In this document: positions 44,501-54,484 of the stretch, one piece after another | How the letters are laid out: the number at the start of each line of letters is the position of its first letter | How positions within the stretch are numbered: the stretch's first letter is position 1 | DNA from: Tamaricihabitans halophyticus | GTDB taxonomy: Bacteria > Actinomycetota > Actinomycetes > Mycobacteriales > Pseudonocardiaceae | DNA length: 64,000 bases | Reading direction: 5' to 3' | NCBI RefSeq assembly: GCF_004340875.1 | Contig: NZ_SLXQ01000001.1 | Span: forward strand, 186,001-250,000 | Position numbers and translations under genes: made by a program | Notes under the pieces: model-generated | The model's input: the letters and a program-made list of their open reading frames with translations, nothing else | What the model was told of the DNA's origin: nothing | Databases searched by the model: none

Positions 44501-44529
44501 GTGCGCGGTACCACCCACACTCACTCGGT
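44501..44529 (-). promoter_or_regulatory. Leader motif upstream of ispH, shared with phoH
   Basis: Minus strand ACCGAGTGAGTG followed by TGGGTGGTACCGCGCACA; 26 of 30 positions recur in front of phoH (61357-61386). It lies about 40 bp before the ispH start. The element is unidentified; it could be an RNA structure or a regulator site. A T-box was considered because of GGTGGTACCGCG, but no other T-box part is visible. Confidence 0.45.
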
Positions 44530-44586
44530 AGCCGGAACGCTCGCCCAAACTTGGGTCCTGGCCGGACTATGCGGCAGGCTGTAGGC

Positions 44587-45249
44587 ATGAAGCCACTCCC
44601 GCTGCCGCTCCGTGTCGCCGCAGGCGCCGCGGCGACCGCCGCCGAGCACGCCCGTGAACTGCCGGCGAGGCTCGCTGGCCTGCCGGTGACCGTGGTCAGC
44701 CAGGCCCTGCAGCTATCCATGCGAATGCAGCAGCACGTCACCGAGCTGGCGATTCGCGGGGACGATGTGCTCGCCGGACTCCGACCGGTCGAGGACGCCC
44801 CCTCGTGGGCCACCTTCGACGAGGACGGCTACGCCGACATGGCCGAAAGCGACGAGCTGGCTTCCGAACCCGGCGCGATGCAGCCGCGGGATGCCGGCCT
44901 TGGCGCCGCCGGCAACGGTCGCCACCCCGACTTCCCGGAACTGTCGGATTTCACGGCTGAGCAGCCGCCCTCGGCGGAGCCGACCGATCCATGGTCGCTC
45001 GAGGAGCAGGCGCTGGCCGCCGAACATCTGGATGGCGAGTTCGACAGCGAACCGCCCACCGACACGGACTACCCGGCTGGGCTGGCCGACTACGCCACCA
45101 TGACGTTGCCCCAGCTGCGCGCCCGGCTGCGCACCTTCAGCTTGGCGCAGCTGGAGGAAATCCTCGCCCACGAGCGCGCGAACACGAACAGACCATCATT
45201 TACCGGCATGCTCACCCGGCGGATCAACAACGTGCGTAACGAGCAGTGA
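44587..45249 (+). CDS. Lipid droplet-associated protein-like
   Basis: 220 residues. N-terminal [32 protein letters not shown] is an amphipathic helical region as in the mycobacterial lipid-droplet-associated homologue (Rv1109c); central region acidic and disordered; C-terminal [39 protein letters not shown] is a conserved helical end module. ATG at 44587 begins the conserved part. Its stop overlaps the GTG of xseA (GTGA), so it is co-translated with exonuclease VII, as in mycobacteria. Actual role unproven. Confidence 0.7.
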   Translation: MKPLPLPLRVAAGAAATAAEHARELPARLAGLPVTVVSQALQLSMRMQQHVTELAIRGDDVLAGLRPVEDAPSWATFDEDGYADMAESDELASEPGAMQPRDAGLGAAGNGRHPDFPELSDFTAEQPPSAEPTDPWSLEEQALAAEHLDGEFDSEPPTDTDYPAGLADYATMTLPQLRARLRTFSLAQLEEILAHERANTNRPSFTGMLTRRINNVRNEQ

Positions 45250-46502
45250 GCACTCCCCAGACCAGCCCCGAAGAGCCCTGGCCGGTCCGCACCGTCGCCC
45301 GCAAGATCGCCGAATGGGTCAACCGGCTCGGTTCGGTATGGATCGAAGGCCAGGTCACCCAGATCTCCGCGCGGCCGGGCACCTCGACCGCGTTTCTCAC
45401 TCTCCGCGACCCTGCCGCGGACGTCTCGATGACCGTCACCTGCGCCCCGAATCTGCTGCGTACCGGCGAGCAACGGCTCGCGGACGGCTCAAGGGTCGTA
45501 CTGCACGCCAAACCCACCTTCTACCTCGGCAGGGGGACGCTGAGCCTACGCGCGAGCGAGATCCGCGCGGTGGGCATCGGTGAACTACTCGCCAGGATCG
45601 AGCGGTTGCGCAAACTGCTGGATGCCGAAGGACTCTTCGCCCCAGCGCGGAAAAGGCGCCCGCCGTTCCTGCCACACACCGTCGGCTTGATCACCGGACG
45701 CGCTTCGGCCGCCGAACGCGATGTGCTCGCCAACGCCCGCACGCGCTGGCCCGCCGCGCGATTCCACGTGATCAACGTTGCCGTGCAAGGCGCGACGGCG
45801 GTACCGCAGATCGTCCGCGCACTGGACACTTTGGACAAAGAAGCGAAGGTGTCCACGATCGTCATCGCCCGCGGCGGCGGCAGCGTCGAGGATCTGCTGC
45901 CGTTCTCCGACGAAACGCTCTGCCGGGCGGTCGCCGCCTGCCGCACCCCGGTGATCAGCGCGATCGGCCACGAGCCGGACACTCCACTGCTGGATCATGT
46001 CGCCGATCTGCGTTGTTCCACGCCGACCGACGCGGGCAAACGCGTAGTACCCGATGTGCAAGAGGAGACGACGAAGGTCAACGAGCTGCGGGCGCGGGCT
46101 CGCCGCGCCCTGCATGGTTGGGTGGATCGGGAGCGCAAACTACTCGACGCGCTACGCAGCAGGCCGGCGCTGGCCGACCCGCACGGGCCAATCGACCGGC
46201 GCGCCGGCGAAATCGAAACACTGCGTGAGCGGATCCGCCGAGCACTACTCGCAAGGGTGAGCGCAGAACAAGCAGAATTGGTCGCGACACGCGGGCGATT
46301 GACTACGCTGGGTCCCGCAGCCACCCTGTCGAGGGGATATTCGGTTGTGCAGTTTGCCGACACCTCTGGAAACCTTAAGGTACTGCGATCGGTTGACGAC
46401 GTGTCCCCGGGAACCCAGCTACGGATCCGCCTCGTTGACGGAGCGGTAACCGCGACCAGCACGAAGGAAGGAGGCAGCGACGGTGCCGGAACTACGACCT
46501 GA
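45246..46502 (+). CDS. xseA: Exodeoxyribonuclease VII large subunit
   Basis: 418 residues. OB-fold N-terminal domain ([24 protein letters not shown]), nuclease core with [50 protein letters not shown] (the GGGS.EDL active-site motif) and [26 protein letters not shown], then a coiled coil. It degrades single-stranded DNA with XseB. GTG start overlapping the upstream stop. Its 3' end overlaps a 144-residue unknown gene by 20 bp. Confidence 0.95.
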   Translation: MSTPQTSPEEPWPVRTVARKIAEWVNRLGSVWIEGQVTQISARPGTSTAFLTLRDPAADVSMTVTCAPNLLRTGEQRLADGSRVVLHAKPTFYLGRGTLSLRASEIRAVGIGELLARIERLRKLLDAEGLFAPARKRRPPFLPHTVGLITGRASAAERDVLANARTRWPAARFHVINVAVQGATAVPQIVRALDTLDKEAKVSTIVIARGGGSVEDLLPFSDETLCRAVAACRTPVISAIGHEPDTPLLDHVADLRCSTPTDAGKRVVPDVQEETTKVNELRARARRALHGWVDRERKLLDALRSRPALADPHGPIDRRAGEIETLRERIRRALLARVSAEQAELVATRGRLTTLGPAATLSRGYSVVQFADTSGNLKVLRSVDDVSPGTQLRIRLVDGAVTATSTKEGGSDGAGTTT

Positions 46503-46917
46503 ACCAGCCTTCCTTCCGCTTACGGTCGCTTCGGCGAGCACCGCCGCGCGCAGCCTGGTCGATCCGCCAGTACGGGCGAGTGCCCTGGTCGTACAGCGCA
46601 AGGCCGAGTCGGCAAACTCGGCGGCCGCCGACTGCTGGACCGCATTACTCGCCGGCTGCGATACGCCGGGGCGCAGGGCACTGCCGGGAAAACTGAAGGA
46701 CCTCTCCGAGGCGACTTCGGTGTATGCCGGCACGGACTGGTGGTTCGGTACCGGCTCGAACCACCGTCGTAAGGTGGCTGGCGCCCAGGCACGGATCGAG
46801 GACGCCATCCGGTCCGGGGATGGCGAGCAGTTCGCCGAGGCCTTTATTGGCTACGACCAGGCGGTGGCCGCCGCCGTGGTGCGCATTCAGAGCAGATTGG
46901 GTAGCCCAGCACTGTGA
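46483..46917 (+). CDS. Unknown protein inserted between xseA and xseB
   Basis: 144 residues, hydrophilic, mainly helical prediction by eye, with [74 protein letters not shown] stands 9 bp before GTG 46483, the start lies inside xseA, and the stop overlaps xseB by 4 bp (GTGA), so it is made together with both exonuclease subunits. No family recognised. It lacks signal or membrane segments. A role with exonuclease VII is only suggested by position. Confidence 0.65.
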   Translation: MPELRPEPAFLPLTVASASTAARSLVDPPVRASALVVQRKAESANSAAADCWTALLAGCDTPGRRALPGKLKDLSEATSVYAGTDWWFGTGSNHRRKVAGAQARIEDAIRSGDGEQFAEAFIGYDQAVAAAVVRIQSRLGSPAL

Positions 46918-47201
46918 GTTCCGGAAACGCCGACCCCACGGATTCCGCACACGACAACCCGGACAGCCAGGAAGGCATCGCCGAGCTCGGCTACGAGGAT
47001 GCCCGCGACGAACTCGCCGAGGTAGTGCGCAAGCTGGAGGCCGGCGGGCTGTCCCTCGAGGACTCGTTGGCCCTATGGGAGCGCGGCGAAGCGCTGGCCA
47101 ATGCCTGCGAACGCCATCTTGCCGGGGCACGGGAACGGGTCGACGCGGCGCTCGCGGTGGTCACCGACGAGGCAGACGATACGGATCCCGCGCAGAACTG
47201 A
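46914..47201 (+). CDS. xseB: Exodeoxyribonuclease VII small subunit
   Basis: 95 residues, helical. [44 protein letters not shown] is the family signature (helix-turn-helix hairpin that binds XseA in several copies). An acidic 20-residue extension precedes it and an acidic tail follows. GTG at 46914 overlaps the preceding stop. Confidence 0.95.
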   Translation: MSSGNADPTDSAHDNPDSQEGIAELGYEDARDELAEVVRKLEAGGLSLEDSLALWERGEALANACERHLAGARERVDAALAVVTDEADDTDPAQN

Positions 47202-47206
47202 GCGAC

Positions 47207-47938
47207 CTAGCGCCCCGCGGACGGCACGGCGACGTTGTCGTCAGCAGCTTCGACCGCGTCGGCAAGTTCGCCGAACTCCTTCCCGCTTGCGCTACCGCTG
47301 ATCAGTACGCGCACCTCGGGGAGTTTCAGCACCCAGGTTTGTTGATCATCCTTGCCCGGATAGACATCCCACAGAAGATCATCGCTGCCGACCGAACCAG
47401 ACCGCACCGTGCCCTCGCTGTCCGCGCCGGCACCCGCCTTACCGGCTACCTCGTCAACCAGTTCCTCGGTGCTTGCCTCGCTCTGTACCAACCGCAGATA
47501 CGCGCCGTCGGGAGTCAGCCAGCCGATCTCGGCCAGCACCGGAGCGCCGGCGCCGGTGCCCAGCTGGGTGGTGCGCGCCGAATTGGCCCGCCAGCCGGCC
47601 GGTAGTTCTGGCTGCCGGATCGGGAAGTCCACCCGCTCGGCCATCCGGTTCAGTTCGGTACGGGCGTTGACGGTCGGCGCGGCGCCCTGGTCGATCGACG
47701 GACCACCGGGGCTGAACTCACAACCCCTGGTGAACAACACGACGACGCCGATAATCGCGACCAGCGCGAGTACGGAGAAGATCATGTCCCTGGCGCTCGC
47801 TTGCTGCCGTGGGTTCAACCCCGGCGGAGGTTCGGCCGGCGGCTGCGGTTTCGCGGACGCGGTGCGCGGGCCGTCGTCCGTCGCGGGCTGGGCGTCTGGC
47901 TGACCAGTCCGCTCATCCTGGCTGGATGTGTCGGTCAC
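47207..47938 (-). CDS. DUF4245 membrane-anchored protein
   Basis: 243 residues: Pro/Gln/Asp-rich cytoplasmic N terminus, one helix [19 protein letters not shown] (about 52-70), then an extracellular DUF4245 domain ([52 protein letters not shown]). Function unknown. Divergent from glpX, as its counterpart is in mycobacteria. 3' end faces xseB, 5 bp apart. Confidence 0.8.
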   Translation of the reverse strand: MTDTSSQDERTGQPDAQPATDDGPRTASAKPQPPAEPPPGLNPRQQASARDMIFSVLALVAIIGVVVLFTRGCEFSPGGPSIDQGAAPTVNARTELNRMAERVDFPIRQPELPAGWRANSARTTQLGTGAGAPVLAEIGWLTPDGAYLRLVQSEASTEELVDEVAGKAGAGADSEGTVRSGSVGSDDLLWDVYPGKDDQQTWVLKLPEVRVLISGSASGKEFGELADAVEAADDNVAVPSAGR

Positions 47939-48063
47939 GTTCTGATGGTCTCAGGTCGGTCCAGCACCCCTTCGCGCTATCCCCTGATCGGCTGGTCAGG
48001 CCCCGATTGCGCCATGCGATGATCCATGCGCAGCGGTTATGTCCGTGTCACGTGGGAGGCAGC

Positions 48064-49125
48064 ATGACGAGCACGTCCAGCCAGGCAGCCGGGAACCGAC
48101 GCAAGGAGGCGCCAGACCGTAACCTCGCGCTTGAGCTGGTCAGGGTGACCGAGGCCGCGGCAATGTCCGCCGGCCGCTGGGTTGGCCGCGGCGACAAGAT
48201 CGGCGGCGATCAGGCCGCGGTAGACGCCATGCGCAAGCTCATCGGCACGGTATCCATGAACGGCGTGGTGGTCATCGGCGAAGGCGAGAAGGACGAGGCG
48301 CCGATGCTGTACAACGGCGAGCAGGTCGGGGCAGGCAGCGGCCCGCACTGTGATGTGGCCGTGGATCCGATCGATGGCACCACGCTGATGAGCAAGGGGA
48401 TGCCGAACGCGATCGCGGTGCTCGCGGTGGCCGAGCGGGGCGCGATGTTCGACCCATCCGCGGTGTTCTACATGGAAAAGCTCGCCGTTGGCCCGGAGGC
48501 CGCGGACGTCGTGGACATCACCGCGCCGGTGCGGGAAAACATCCGCAGGGTCGCCAAGGCCAAACAATCCGACGTTTCGGACGTCACCGTGTGCATTCTG
48601 GACCGGCCCCGGCATGAACAGTTGGTCCGCGAGGTTCGCGAAGCCGGCGCCCGGATCAGGTTCATCTCGGACGGCGATGTGGCGGGAGCGATCTCCGCGG
48701 CGCGCACCACGACCGGCGTGGACATGCTGCTCGGCATCGGTGGCACCCCGGAGGGCATCATTGCGGCCTGCGCGATGAAATGCCTCGGCGGGGAACTACA
48801 GGGGCGGCTGTGGCCGAAGGATAACGAGGAACGGGACCGCGCTATCGCCGCTGGCGTCGATCTCGACCAGGTACTGCGCAATGACGACCTGGTCACCGGG
48901 GACAACGCGTTCTTCTGCGCCACCGGGATCACCGACGGCGATCTGCTCCGCGGCGCGCATTACCGGGCTGGTGGCTGCACCACCCAATCGATCGTCATGC
49001 GTTCGAAGTCGGGCACGGTCCGGCTGATCGACGGATACCACCGACTCACCAAACTGCGCGAGTACGCGACGGTGGATTTCGACCGCTGGGAAGAGGACTC
49101 CTCGGCACCTGCCGGACTCCCCTGA
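48064..49125 (+). CDS. glpX: Class II fructose-1,6-bisphosphatase GlpX
   Basis: 353-residue cytoplasmic enzyme of gluconeogenesis, hydrolysing fructose-1,6-bisphosphate with Mg or Mn. Metal and substrate motifs: [73 protein letters not shown] and [19 protein letters not shown] at 48064 follows GGGAGG; upstream in-frame codons lack that. It is the only FBPase in most actinobacteria, so likely essential for growth on fatty acids or organic acids. Confidence 0.95.
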   Translation: MTSTSSQAAGNRRKEAPDRNLALELVRVTEAAAMSAGRWVGRGDKIGGDQAAVDAMRKLIGTVSMNGVVVIGEGEKDEAPMLYNGEQVGAGSGPHCDVAVDPIDGTTLMSKGMPNAIAVLAVAERGAMFDPSAVFYMEKLAVGPEAADVVDITAPVRENIRRVAKAKQSDVSDVTVCILDRPRHEQLVREVREAGARIRFISDGDVAGAISAARTTTGVDMLLGIGGTPEGIIAACAMKCLGGELQGRLWPKDNEERDRAIAAGVDLDQVLRNDDLVTGDNAFFCATGITDGDLLRGAHYRAGGCTTQSIVMRSKSGTVRLIDGYHRLTKLREYATVDFDRWEEDSSAPAGLP

Positions 49126-49148
49126 TCGCCCCCTGATCGAACCCCGAC

Positions 49149-49175
49149 AACCGCATTTCTCAGGGATATTGCGGT
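49149..49175. repeat. Palindromic repeat family, type A copy
   Basis: AACCGCATTTCTCAGGG then ATATTGCGGT; the ACCGCA and TGCGGT arms pair. Lies 24 bp after the glpX stop and likely ends the glpX transcript before the protease promoter. Confidence 0.7.
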
Positions 49176-49266
49176 CACGGAATGCAGTTAAACGGTGGAA
49201 AAATGTGGCTCCATACTTTCGACGGGTGTCACTTTTTCGGTCGACACGCCTACCTTCCGTAAACGA

Positions 49267-49280
49267 CCCCCGATCGGGGG
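49267..49280. promoter_or_regulatory. Perfect 14-bp palindrome in the protease leader
   Basis: CCCCCGATCGGGGG, 24 bp before the protease ATG and just before its ribosome-binding GAAGGGAG. Could be an operator or an RNA hairpin that affects translation. Confidence 0.35.
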
Positions 49281-49303
49281 AGGACGTACGGAAGGGAGAG
49301 GAC

Positions 49304-50113
49304 ATGCGAGCACGTTCTCTAGTCGTGGGCCTTCTCGCTGGCGCTGGGCTGGTACTTGCCAGCGTTATGGGACCCGCCGCCGCGGCCGCACCTGCCGCGG
49401 AAAACCCGAACGACGGCGTAACGCCGTACATCATCGGCGGTGAGGACGCCGACCAGGAATATCCCTTCATGACCTCATTGCAGGATTCGCAGGGGCACTT
49501 CTGCGGCGGCTCGCTGATCAGCTCCGAATGGGTGCTGACCGCGGCGCACTGCGTGCAGGGCTCCGCGCCCGGCGATTTCACGGCGCGGATCGGCAGCAAC
49601 GACAACTCGCAGGGCGGCGAGGAAGCCGGCGTCACGGAAGTCGTCCCGCACCCGGACTATGACGGCGCCTCGCCCGGCGCGGACATCGCGCTCGTCAAAC
49701 TGGACAAAGCGGTACAGGCCGCACCGATCAAGGTCACCGGCAGCACCGAAGCTGGCACCGCGTCCCGGCTGCTCGGCTGGGGACAGACCTGCCCCGAACA
49801 GGGCTGTGGTGACGTCCCAACCATGCTGCAGCAGCTGGACACCTCGGTCGTGGCCGCTGAGGAGTGCACCGGCGGTATCGACGGCTCGACCGAGCTGTGC
49901 ACCGACAACCCGAACGGCGACTCCGGCGCCTGCTACGGCGATTCCGGCGGACCGCAGATCGTGCAGTCCGGGGATGGCTGGACCCAGATCGGCGTAACCA
50001 GCCGTACCGGTAACAACGATCCGACCTGCGCGACCGGGCCATCGATCTACACCAACGCGGTTGCCTACACCGATTGGATCAACGAAACCACCGGCGGAGC
50101 ACTGGCGGCTTAA
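49304..50113 (+). CDS. Secreted trypsin-like serine protease (family S1)
   Basis: 269 residues. Signal peptide MRARSLVVGLLAGAGLVLASVMGPAAAAAPAA; short pro-region, mature start near IIGGEDADQEYPF. Catalytic triad: His in VLTAAHC, Asp in ADIALVKL, Ser in CYGDSGGPQ. Six cysteines pair in S1 positions (FCGGSL/AAHC, TCPEQGC, CTDN/CYGD). The residue before the primary pocket is Ser-Gly-Ala as in enzymes of mixed specificity; Asp189 is not clearly in place. ATG at 49304 has AAGGGAGAGG upstream. It sits between glpX and fumC, whose order is otherwise conserved, so it is an insertion. Confidence 0.9.
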   Translation: MRARSLVVGLLAGAGLVLASVMGPAAAAAPAAENPNDGVTPYIIGGEDADQEYPFMTSLQDSQGHFCGGSLISSEWVLTAAHCVQGSAPGDFTARIGSNDNSQGGEEAGVTEVVPHPDYDGASPGADIALVKLDKAVQAAPIKVTGSTEAGTASRLLGWGQTCPEQGCGDVPTMLQQLDTSVVAAEECTGGIDGSTELCTDNPNGDSGACYGDSGGPQIVQSGDGWTQIGVTSRTGNNDPTCATGPSIYTNAVAYTDWINETTGGALAA

Positions 50114-50145
50114 CCGTCAATCAACATCGTCAACCGTCGAGGGTG

Positions 50146-50184
50146 GGTTCGGGCCCGGGCGCGCACTGTGCCCGGGCCCGAACC
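50146..50184. terminator. Bidirectional terminator, protease / flavoprotein
   Basis: GGTTCGGGCCCGGGC pairs perfectly with GCCCGGGCCCGAACC across a 9-nt loop, 15 bp, between two converging genes. Confidence 0.85.
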
Positions 50185-50195
50185 ATTTCGCTAGA

Positions 50196-51188
50196 TCAGC
50201 CCGCGTCGCTCGAGTGCCCTGGAAACAGGTGCGCATCCGGGTTGAGGTCCACCGCGATGTTGTTCACCGCCGTCGCGGCCTCACCGAAACCGGTGGCGAT
50301 CAGCTTCACCTTGCCGGGGTAGGTGGCCACATCGCCTGCCGCATACACCCGCTGGCGCGCGGTACGCATCCTGGTGTCCACCGTGATCGCCCGCTTCTCC
50401 AACTCCAGCTCCCAGCCCTCGATCGGGCCGAGATCGGCGGTGAAGCCGAGAGCCGCGATCACCGCCTGCACTGGTAGCTCCAGCTGGCCGCCTTCCTTCT
50501 TCTGATCGATCACCGCCGCGCTGAGCACGCCCGCGTCATCCGCCCGCAGTTCGGCGACCTCCGCGTCGGTAATGATCGGTACGCCCAGCTCACGCACCGC
50601 CCGGACGGTGCCCTCCATGGCGCGGAACTTCGCCCTGCGGTGCACCAGGGTGATGCTGCGCGCGATCGGGTGCAGGTTCAGCGCCCAGTCGAACGCGGAA
50701 TCACCACCGCCGACGACCAGCACGTCCTGGTCCCGGTAGACCTCGAGCGATTTCACGAAATGCACCAGGCCGCGGCCGAGCCATTCATTACCCGTCGGCA
50801 GTGGCCGTGGGGTGAACTCGCCCATGCCGGCGGTGATCAACACCGCCCCGGTGTGCACCACGCTGCCGTCGGCGAGCCCGATCTCCAGACCATCTGGTAC
50901 CTCGGTGAGCGAGCGCGCCATCCGCCCGAGCAGGTACTTCGGTTTGTACTGGTCTGCCTGGTCGACGAGCTGACCAACCAGATCACGGCCCTTGATCGAG
51001 GGAAAGCCGGCCACGTCGAAGATCTGCTTCTCCGGGTACATCGCGGTGACCTGCCCACCCGCCTCGGGCAACGAATCGACGACGGCGATGGATAACTCGC
51101 GAAAGCCCGCGTAGTACGCGGCAAACAGGCCGGTCGGCCCCGCGCCGATGATCGTGATGTCTACCTCGTACCGTTCAGCCGTCGTCAT
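50196..51188 (-). CDS. Ferredoxin-NADP reductase-like flavoprotein (thioredoxin-reductase fold)
   Basis: 330 residues. FAD-binding ITIIGAGPTGLFAAYYAGF at the N terminus, NADP-binding VLVVGGGDSAFDWALNL in the middle, and VYAAGDVATYPGKVKLIATGFGEAATAVNNIAV at the C terminus. The CxxC of true thioredoxin reductases is absent, as in YumC-type ferredoxin/flavodoxin-NADP reductases, so electron transfer to a ferredoxin is likelier. ATG at 51188 gives a standard N terminus; the reading extends to 51224. The 7Fe ferredoxin at 2.9 kb is a possible partner. Confidence 0.88.
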   Translation of the reverse strand: MTTAERYEVDITIIGAGPTGLFAAYYAGFRELSIAVVDSLPEAGGQVTAMYPEKQIFDVAGFPSIKGRDLVGQLVDQADQYKPKYLLGRMARSLTEVPDGLEIGLADGSVVHTGAVLITAGMGEFTPRPLPTGNEWLGRGLVHFVKSLEVYRDQDVLVVGGGDSAFDWALNLHPIARSITLVHRRAKFRAMEGTVRAVRELGVPIITDAEVAELRADDAGVLSAAVIDQKKEGGQLELPVQAVIAALGFTADLGPIEGWELELEKRAITVDTRMRTARQRVYAAGDVATYPGKVKLIATGFGEAATAVNNIAVDLNPDAHLFPGHSSDAG

Positions 51189-51348
51189 CGGCGACCGCCC
51201 TTTCCGCCAGTGGTGGTCGAGCATCAGTCCGGGCCCCCGAGCTTAGAACACGTGCCGGCCAAGATCGGTGATCCTCGTCACGGGTAACCCGCTGGACCGT
51301 GACCGAACCCGCGATGCCGAACCGGCCGTGGCGCGCCAGACTCGAGGT

Positions 51349-52746
51349 ATGGCAGACGAGGCTTACCGGATCGAACACGACACGATGGGCGAGGTCCGCG
51401 TACCGGCGGACGCGCTCTGGCGGGCACAGACACAGCGAGCGGTGGAGAACTTCCCGATCTCCGGACACGGGCTGGAACGCATCCAGATCCGCGCCCTTGG
51501 CCTGCTCAAGGCGGCCACGGCACGCGCGAACGCACGGCTCGGGGTACTGGATGCCGAGGTCGCCGAGGCGATCGCGACCGCGGCCGAGGAGGTCGCGGCC
51601 GGGGAACACGACGCGCATTTCCCGATCGACGTCTTCCAGACGGGCTCGGGCACCTCGTCGAATATGAACGCCAACGAGGTGATCGCCACGCTGGCCAGCC
51701 GGTCACTCGGCCGCGATGTGCATCCGAACGACGAGGTGAACGCCTCCCAGTCGTCCAATGACACGTTCCCGACCGCGATCCGGATCGCGGCGACCGAGGC
51801 CGCGCTACGCGAGGTCTACCCCGCGCTGCGCAAGCTGGCGACCGTCATCGAGCGGCGCGCGACCGAATGGACCGATCTGGTCAAATCGGGCCGCACACAC
51901 CTGATGGACGCGGTGCCAATCACCTTCGGCCAGGAAGCCGGCGCCTGGGCCGCGCAGGTGCGGTATGGCATGGAGCGGATCGGGGCCAGCCTGCCGAGGC
52001 TCGGCGAGCTGGCGATCGGTGGAACCGCCGTCGGGTCCGGACTGAACGCGCCGGAGGGTTTCGGGGCCGCGGTGGTCGCCGAGCTCGCCGCGGCCACCGA
52101 GCTGCCGCTGACCGAAGCGCAGGACCACTTCGAGGCACAGGCCACACAGGACGGTGTGGTGGAGTTCTCCGGGCAGTTGCGCACCATCGCGGTATCGCTG
52201 AACAAGATCGCGAACGATCTGCGGTGGCTCGGTTCCGGCCCGCGTGCCGGACTTGCCGAACTGCGGTTGCCCGATCTACAACCCGGCTCGTCGATCATGC
52301 CCGGCAAGGTGAACCCGGTGATTCCCGAGGCCACCCTGCAGGTGGTCGCCCAGGTGATCGGCAATGACGCGGCGGTGGCTTTCGCCGGCGCGCAGGGTAA
52401 CTTCCAGCTCAACGTGAATTTGCCGGTGATCGCGCGCAACGTGCTGGAGTCCTGTCGACTGCTTACCGCGGTCAGCAAGCTGCTCGCGGACAAGGTGTTC
52501 GAAGGGGTCGAGGTCGACGCCGAGCGCGCACGTGACTACGCGGAAGGCTCACCGTCCATTGTGACCCCGCTGAACGCCTACATCGGTTACGAGGAGGCCG
52601 CCGCGGTGGCCAAACAGGCGCTCGCCGAGCGGCGCACCATCCGCGAGGTGGTGATCGAGCGCGGGCATGTGGCCGCCGGCAGGCTGACCGAACAGCAACT
52701 GGACGAGGCACTGGACGTGCTCCGGATGGCCCGCGCCCGGCAATGA
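51349..52746 (+). CDS. fumC: Class II fumarase
   Basis: 465-residue cytoplasmic enzyme of the TCA cycle, fumarate to L-malate. [16 protein letters not shown] (B site/A site), [13 protein letters not shown], the catalytic loop [16 protein letters not shown] near residue 320 and [17 protein letters not shown] are present. ATG at 51349 with GAGG close before it. From memory it is adjacent to glpX in mycobacteria; here two genes intervene. Confidence 0.95.
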   Translation: MADEAYRIEHDTMGEVRVPADALWRAQTQRAVENFPISGHGLERIQIRALGLLKAATARANARLGVLDAEVAEAIATAAEEVAAGEHDAHFPIDVFQTGSGTSSNMNANEVIATLASRSLGRDVHPNDEVNASQSSNDTFPTAIRIAATEAALREVYPALRKLATVIERRATEWTDLVKSGRTHLMDAVPITFGQEAGAWAAQVRYGMERIGASLPRLGELAIGGTAVGSGLNAPEGFGAAVVAELAAATELPLTEAQDHFEAQATQDGVVEFSGQLRTIAVSLNKIANDLRWLGSGPRAGLAELRLPDLQPGSSIMPGKVNPVIPEATLQVVAQVIGNDAAVAFAGAQGNFQLNVNLPVIARNVLESCRLLTAVSKLLADKVFEGVEVDAERARDYAEGSPSIVTPLNAYIGYEEAAAVAKQALAERRTIREVVIERGHVAAGRLTEQQLDEALDVLRMARARQ

Positions 52747-52754
52747 GCTTCGAC

Positions 52755-52796
52755 GGCGGCCGCGTCCGGTTGGCTCAGCCAGCGGTCGCGGCCGCC
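52755..52796. terminator. Bidirectional hairpin, fumC / tetR
   Basis: GGCGGCCGCG (52755-52764) pairs with CGCGGCCGCC (52787-52796), with TGGCT/AGCCA pairing inside. The right arm is within the last codons of the TetR gene. Confidence 0.7.
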
Positions 52797-53353
52797 ACGA
52801 GTTTGCGCGCGGTGCGTTTGGCGACCGCTATGCCGTCCGGGATCACCCCAGCGGTGCGCACCACCATCGCACCCTCCAGCAGCACGGCGAGTTCCTCGGC
52901 CAGCTTGCGCGGCGCCCGCGCGCCGGTCGCGCGGGCCAGTTCATGGATGCGTTCGAACAACCACTGTTTCTGCTCCGCGATCACCGTGCGCCCCGGATGC
53001 CCGTCGTCGGGCAACTCCGCGTAGGCGTTGACGAAGGCGCAGCCACGCGGGCACTTTTCATCCATCCAGTCCTGCAAGGCGTCGAAGACCAGCAGCACTC
53101 GACGTACTGGGCTGCTTCGCGATGCCTCGTCCAGCACCTCGTAGAGATAGTCCCGCCAGCGCTCGTCGCGCTCCCGTAGGTACCGCTCGACAAGCGCATC
53201 CTTGGCGCCAAAACGGTCGTAGAGCGTCTTCTTGGTCACGCCGGCCGCAGCCGCGATCCGATCCACGCCGACGGCGTGAATCCCGTTTTCGTAGAACAAC
53301 TCCGCGGCGACGTCGAGGATACGCCGCGCCGCGGGTGTCAGAACGTCCTGCAT
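52775..53353 (-). CDS. TetR family transcriptional regulator
   Basis: 192 residues. N-terminal helix-turn-helix ILDVAAELFYENGIHAVGVDRIAAAAGVTKKTLYDRFGAKDALV; C-terminal ligand domain includes CPRGCAFVNAYAEL, a motif of one TetR subgroup linked to oxidoreductases. It follows the alcohol-dehydrogenase-type gene after 34 bp on the same strand, and that gap contains a 22-bp imperfect palindrome, an obvious autoregulatory site. Inducer unknown. Confidence 0.9.
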   Translation of the reverse strand: MQDVLTPAARRILDVAAELFYENGIHAVGVDRIAAAAGVTKKTLYDRFGAKDALVERYLRERDERWRDYLYEVLDEASRSSPVRRVLLVFDALQDWMDEKCPRGCAFVNAYAELPDDGHPGRTVIAEQKQWLFERIHELARATGARAPRKLAEELAVLLEGAMVVRTAGVIPDGIAVAKRTARKLVAAATAG

Positions 53354-53360
53354 AGTCCCA

Positions 53361-53382
53361 AGGTATACCGTCCAGTTTACCT
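53361..53382. promoter_or_regulatory. Imperfect palindromic operator before tetR
   Basis: AGGTATACCG-TC-CAGTTTACCT; the arms agree at 8 of 10 positions. It stands 8-29 bp before the TetR start. The half GTTTACC recurs as GGTTTACT at 54532 near the second operator region. Confidence 0.5.
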
Positions 53383-53387
53383 ATGGT

Positions 53388-54449
53388 TCACGTGCCGGGA
53401 ACCACGACCAGCTTGCCGAAGAATTCCTTTGCCATGAACTCTTCCTGTGCCCGGCCAAGCTCACGGAGTGGAAACGTCTCGGCGAGCAGCGGAGTCAGCT
53501 CATCCGCCGCGATAAGCTCGACAAGTTCGGCGAAGTCGGCATGAGTACCAAACGACGACCCGAACACGCTCAGCTGGTTGAGGTAGATGGTGCGCAGATC
53601 GGCGTGCACCACCGGTCCGGCCATCGCGCCGGCGACCACGTAGCGACCGAGACCACCGAGCAATCCGAGCAACCGCGAAACCGCCGCGCCGCCAACCACA
53701 TCCGCCACGACGTCGAGCTCCCGGCCGCCAAGCGCGGCGCGTACGGCGGCGCTGAAGGCTGCCGCATCCCCCTGCAGCTGTGCCCGATCGAGCACCGCAC
53801 GCGCCCCGAGTCGCAGCGCCCGCGCGCCCTTCCGCGCGGTGGTTACCGCCAGCACGTCGGCACCGCGCAAGCTGGCCAGCTGGAGCAGCGCGGAGCCCAC
53901 GCCACCGGATGCGCCAGTGACCAGCACGGTCTCGCCCACCTGGAGGCCCGCTCGATTGAGCATCCGCATCGCCGTGGTGTATGCGGTGGGGAAGGTGGCC
54001 AACTGCGCGTCACTGAGCTCGCTTGTCACCTGGTACGCATTCTCCGCCGGAACCGTGACCAGCTCGGCGAATCCGCCGTCGCGCTCGCTGCCGAGATAGT
54101 CGGTGCGCACCAGCTCCCGCTCGCCACCCTGATAGATCATCGGATCGACAAGTACCCTGTCGCCGATCCGCTCGGCCGGCACACCCGCGCCAACCTGATC
54201 GATCCTGCCGACGATATCCGCACCCTGAATACGCGGGAAGCTCAGCGACTCGCGCCGCCAGCCCGTGACCGATGCCGCGTCAGTAGCCGAACCGTAGGCG
54301 CCCTGCCTGGTCCAGATATCCGTGTTGTTCAGTGCGGTCGCGCCAACCCGTAGCCGTACTTCACCGGCGGCCGGAACCGGATCGGGCAGATCTTCCCGGT
54401 AGACCAATTTCTCCGGACCACCAAAGCCGATCAACTGCACACCACGCAC
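53388..54449 (-). CDS. MDR-family NAD(P)-dependent oxidoreductase (quinone-reductase-like)
   Basis: 353 residues of the zinc-independent medium-chain dehydrogenase/reductase type. GroES-like N half with ALNNTDIWTRQGAYG and IQGADIVGRIDQVG; Rossmann motif VLVTGASGGVGSALLQLA near residue 175; no catalytic zinc Cys/His set. Reduction of a quinone, enone or similar electrophile is likely. GTG at 54449 follows AGGAG. A perfect 22-bp palindrome lies 36 bp upstream, so it is probably repressed by the neighbouring TetR protein. Confidence 0.85.
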   Translation of the reverse strand: MRGVQLIGFGGPEKLVYREDLPDPVPAAGEVRLRVGATALNNTDIWTRQGAYGSATDAASVTGWRRESLSFPRIQGADIVGRIDQVGAGVPAERIGDRVLVDPMIYQGGERELVRTDYLGSERDGGFAELVTVPAENAYQVTSELSDAQLATFPTAYTTAMRMLNRAGLQVGETVLVTGASGGVGSALLQLASLRGADVLAVTTARKGARALRLGARAVLDRAQLQGDAAAFSAAVRAALGGRELDVVADVVGGAAVSRLLGLLGGLGRYVVAGAMAGPVVHADLRTIYLNQLSVFGSSFGTHADFAELVELIAADELTPLLAETFPLRELGRAQEEFMAKEFFGKLVVVPGT

Positions 54450-54484
54450 CGCGATCTCCTTTCGCTCTCATCTTCTGTGACGCA

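Noticed and set aside
44480-44529. T-box riboswitch before ispH, suggested by GGTGGTACCGCG
   Set aside because: The T-box core usually lies after a long leader with a specifier loop and antiterminator; none is visible, ispH is not an amino-acid gene, and the sister copy before phoH has GGTGCC instead of GGTACC.
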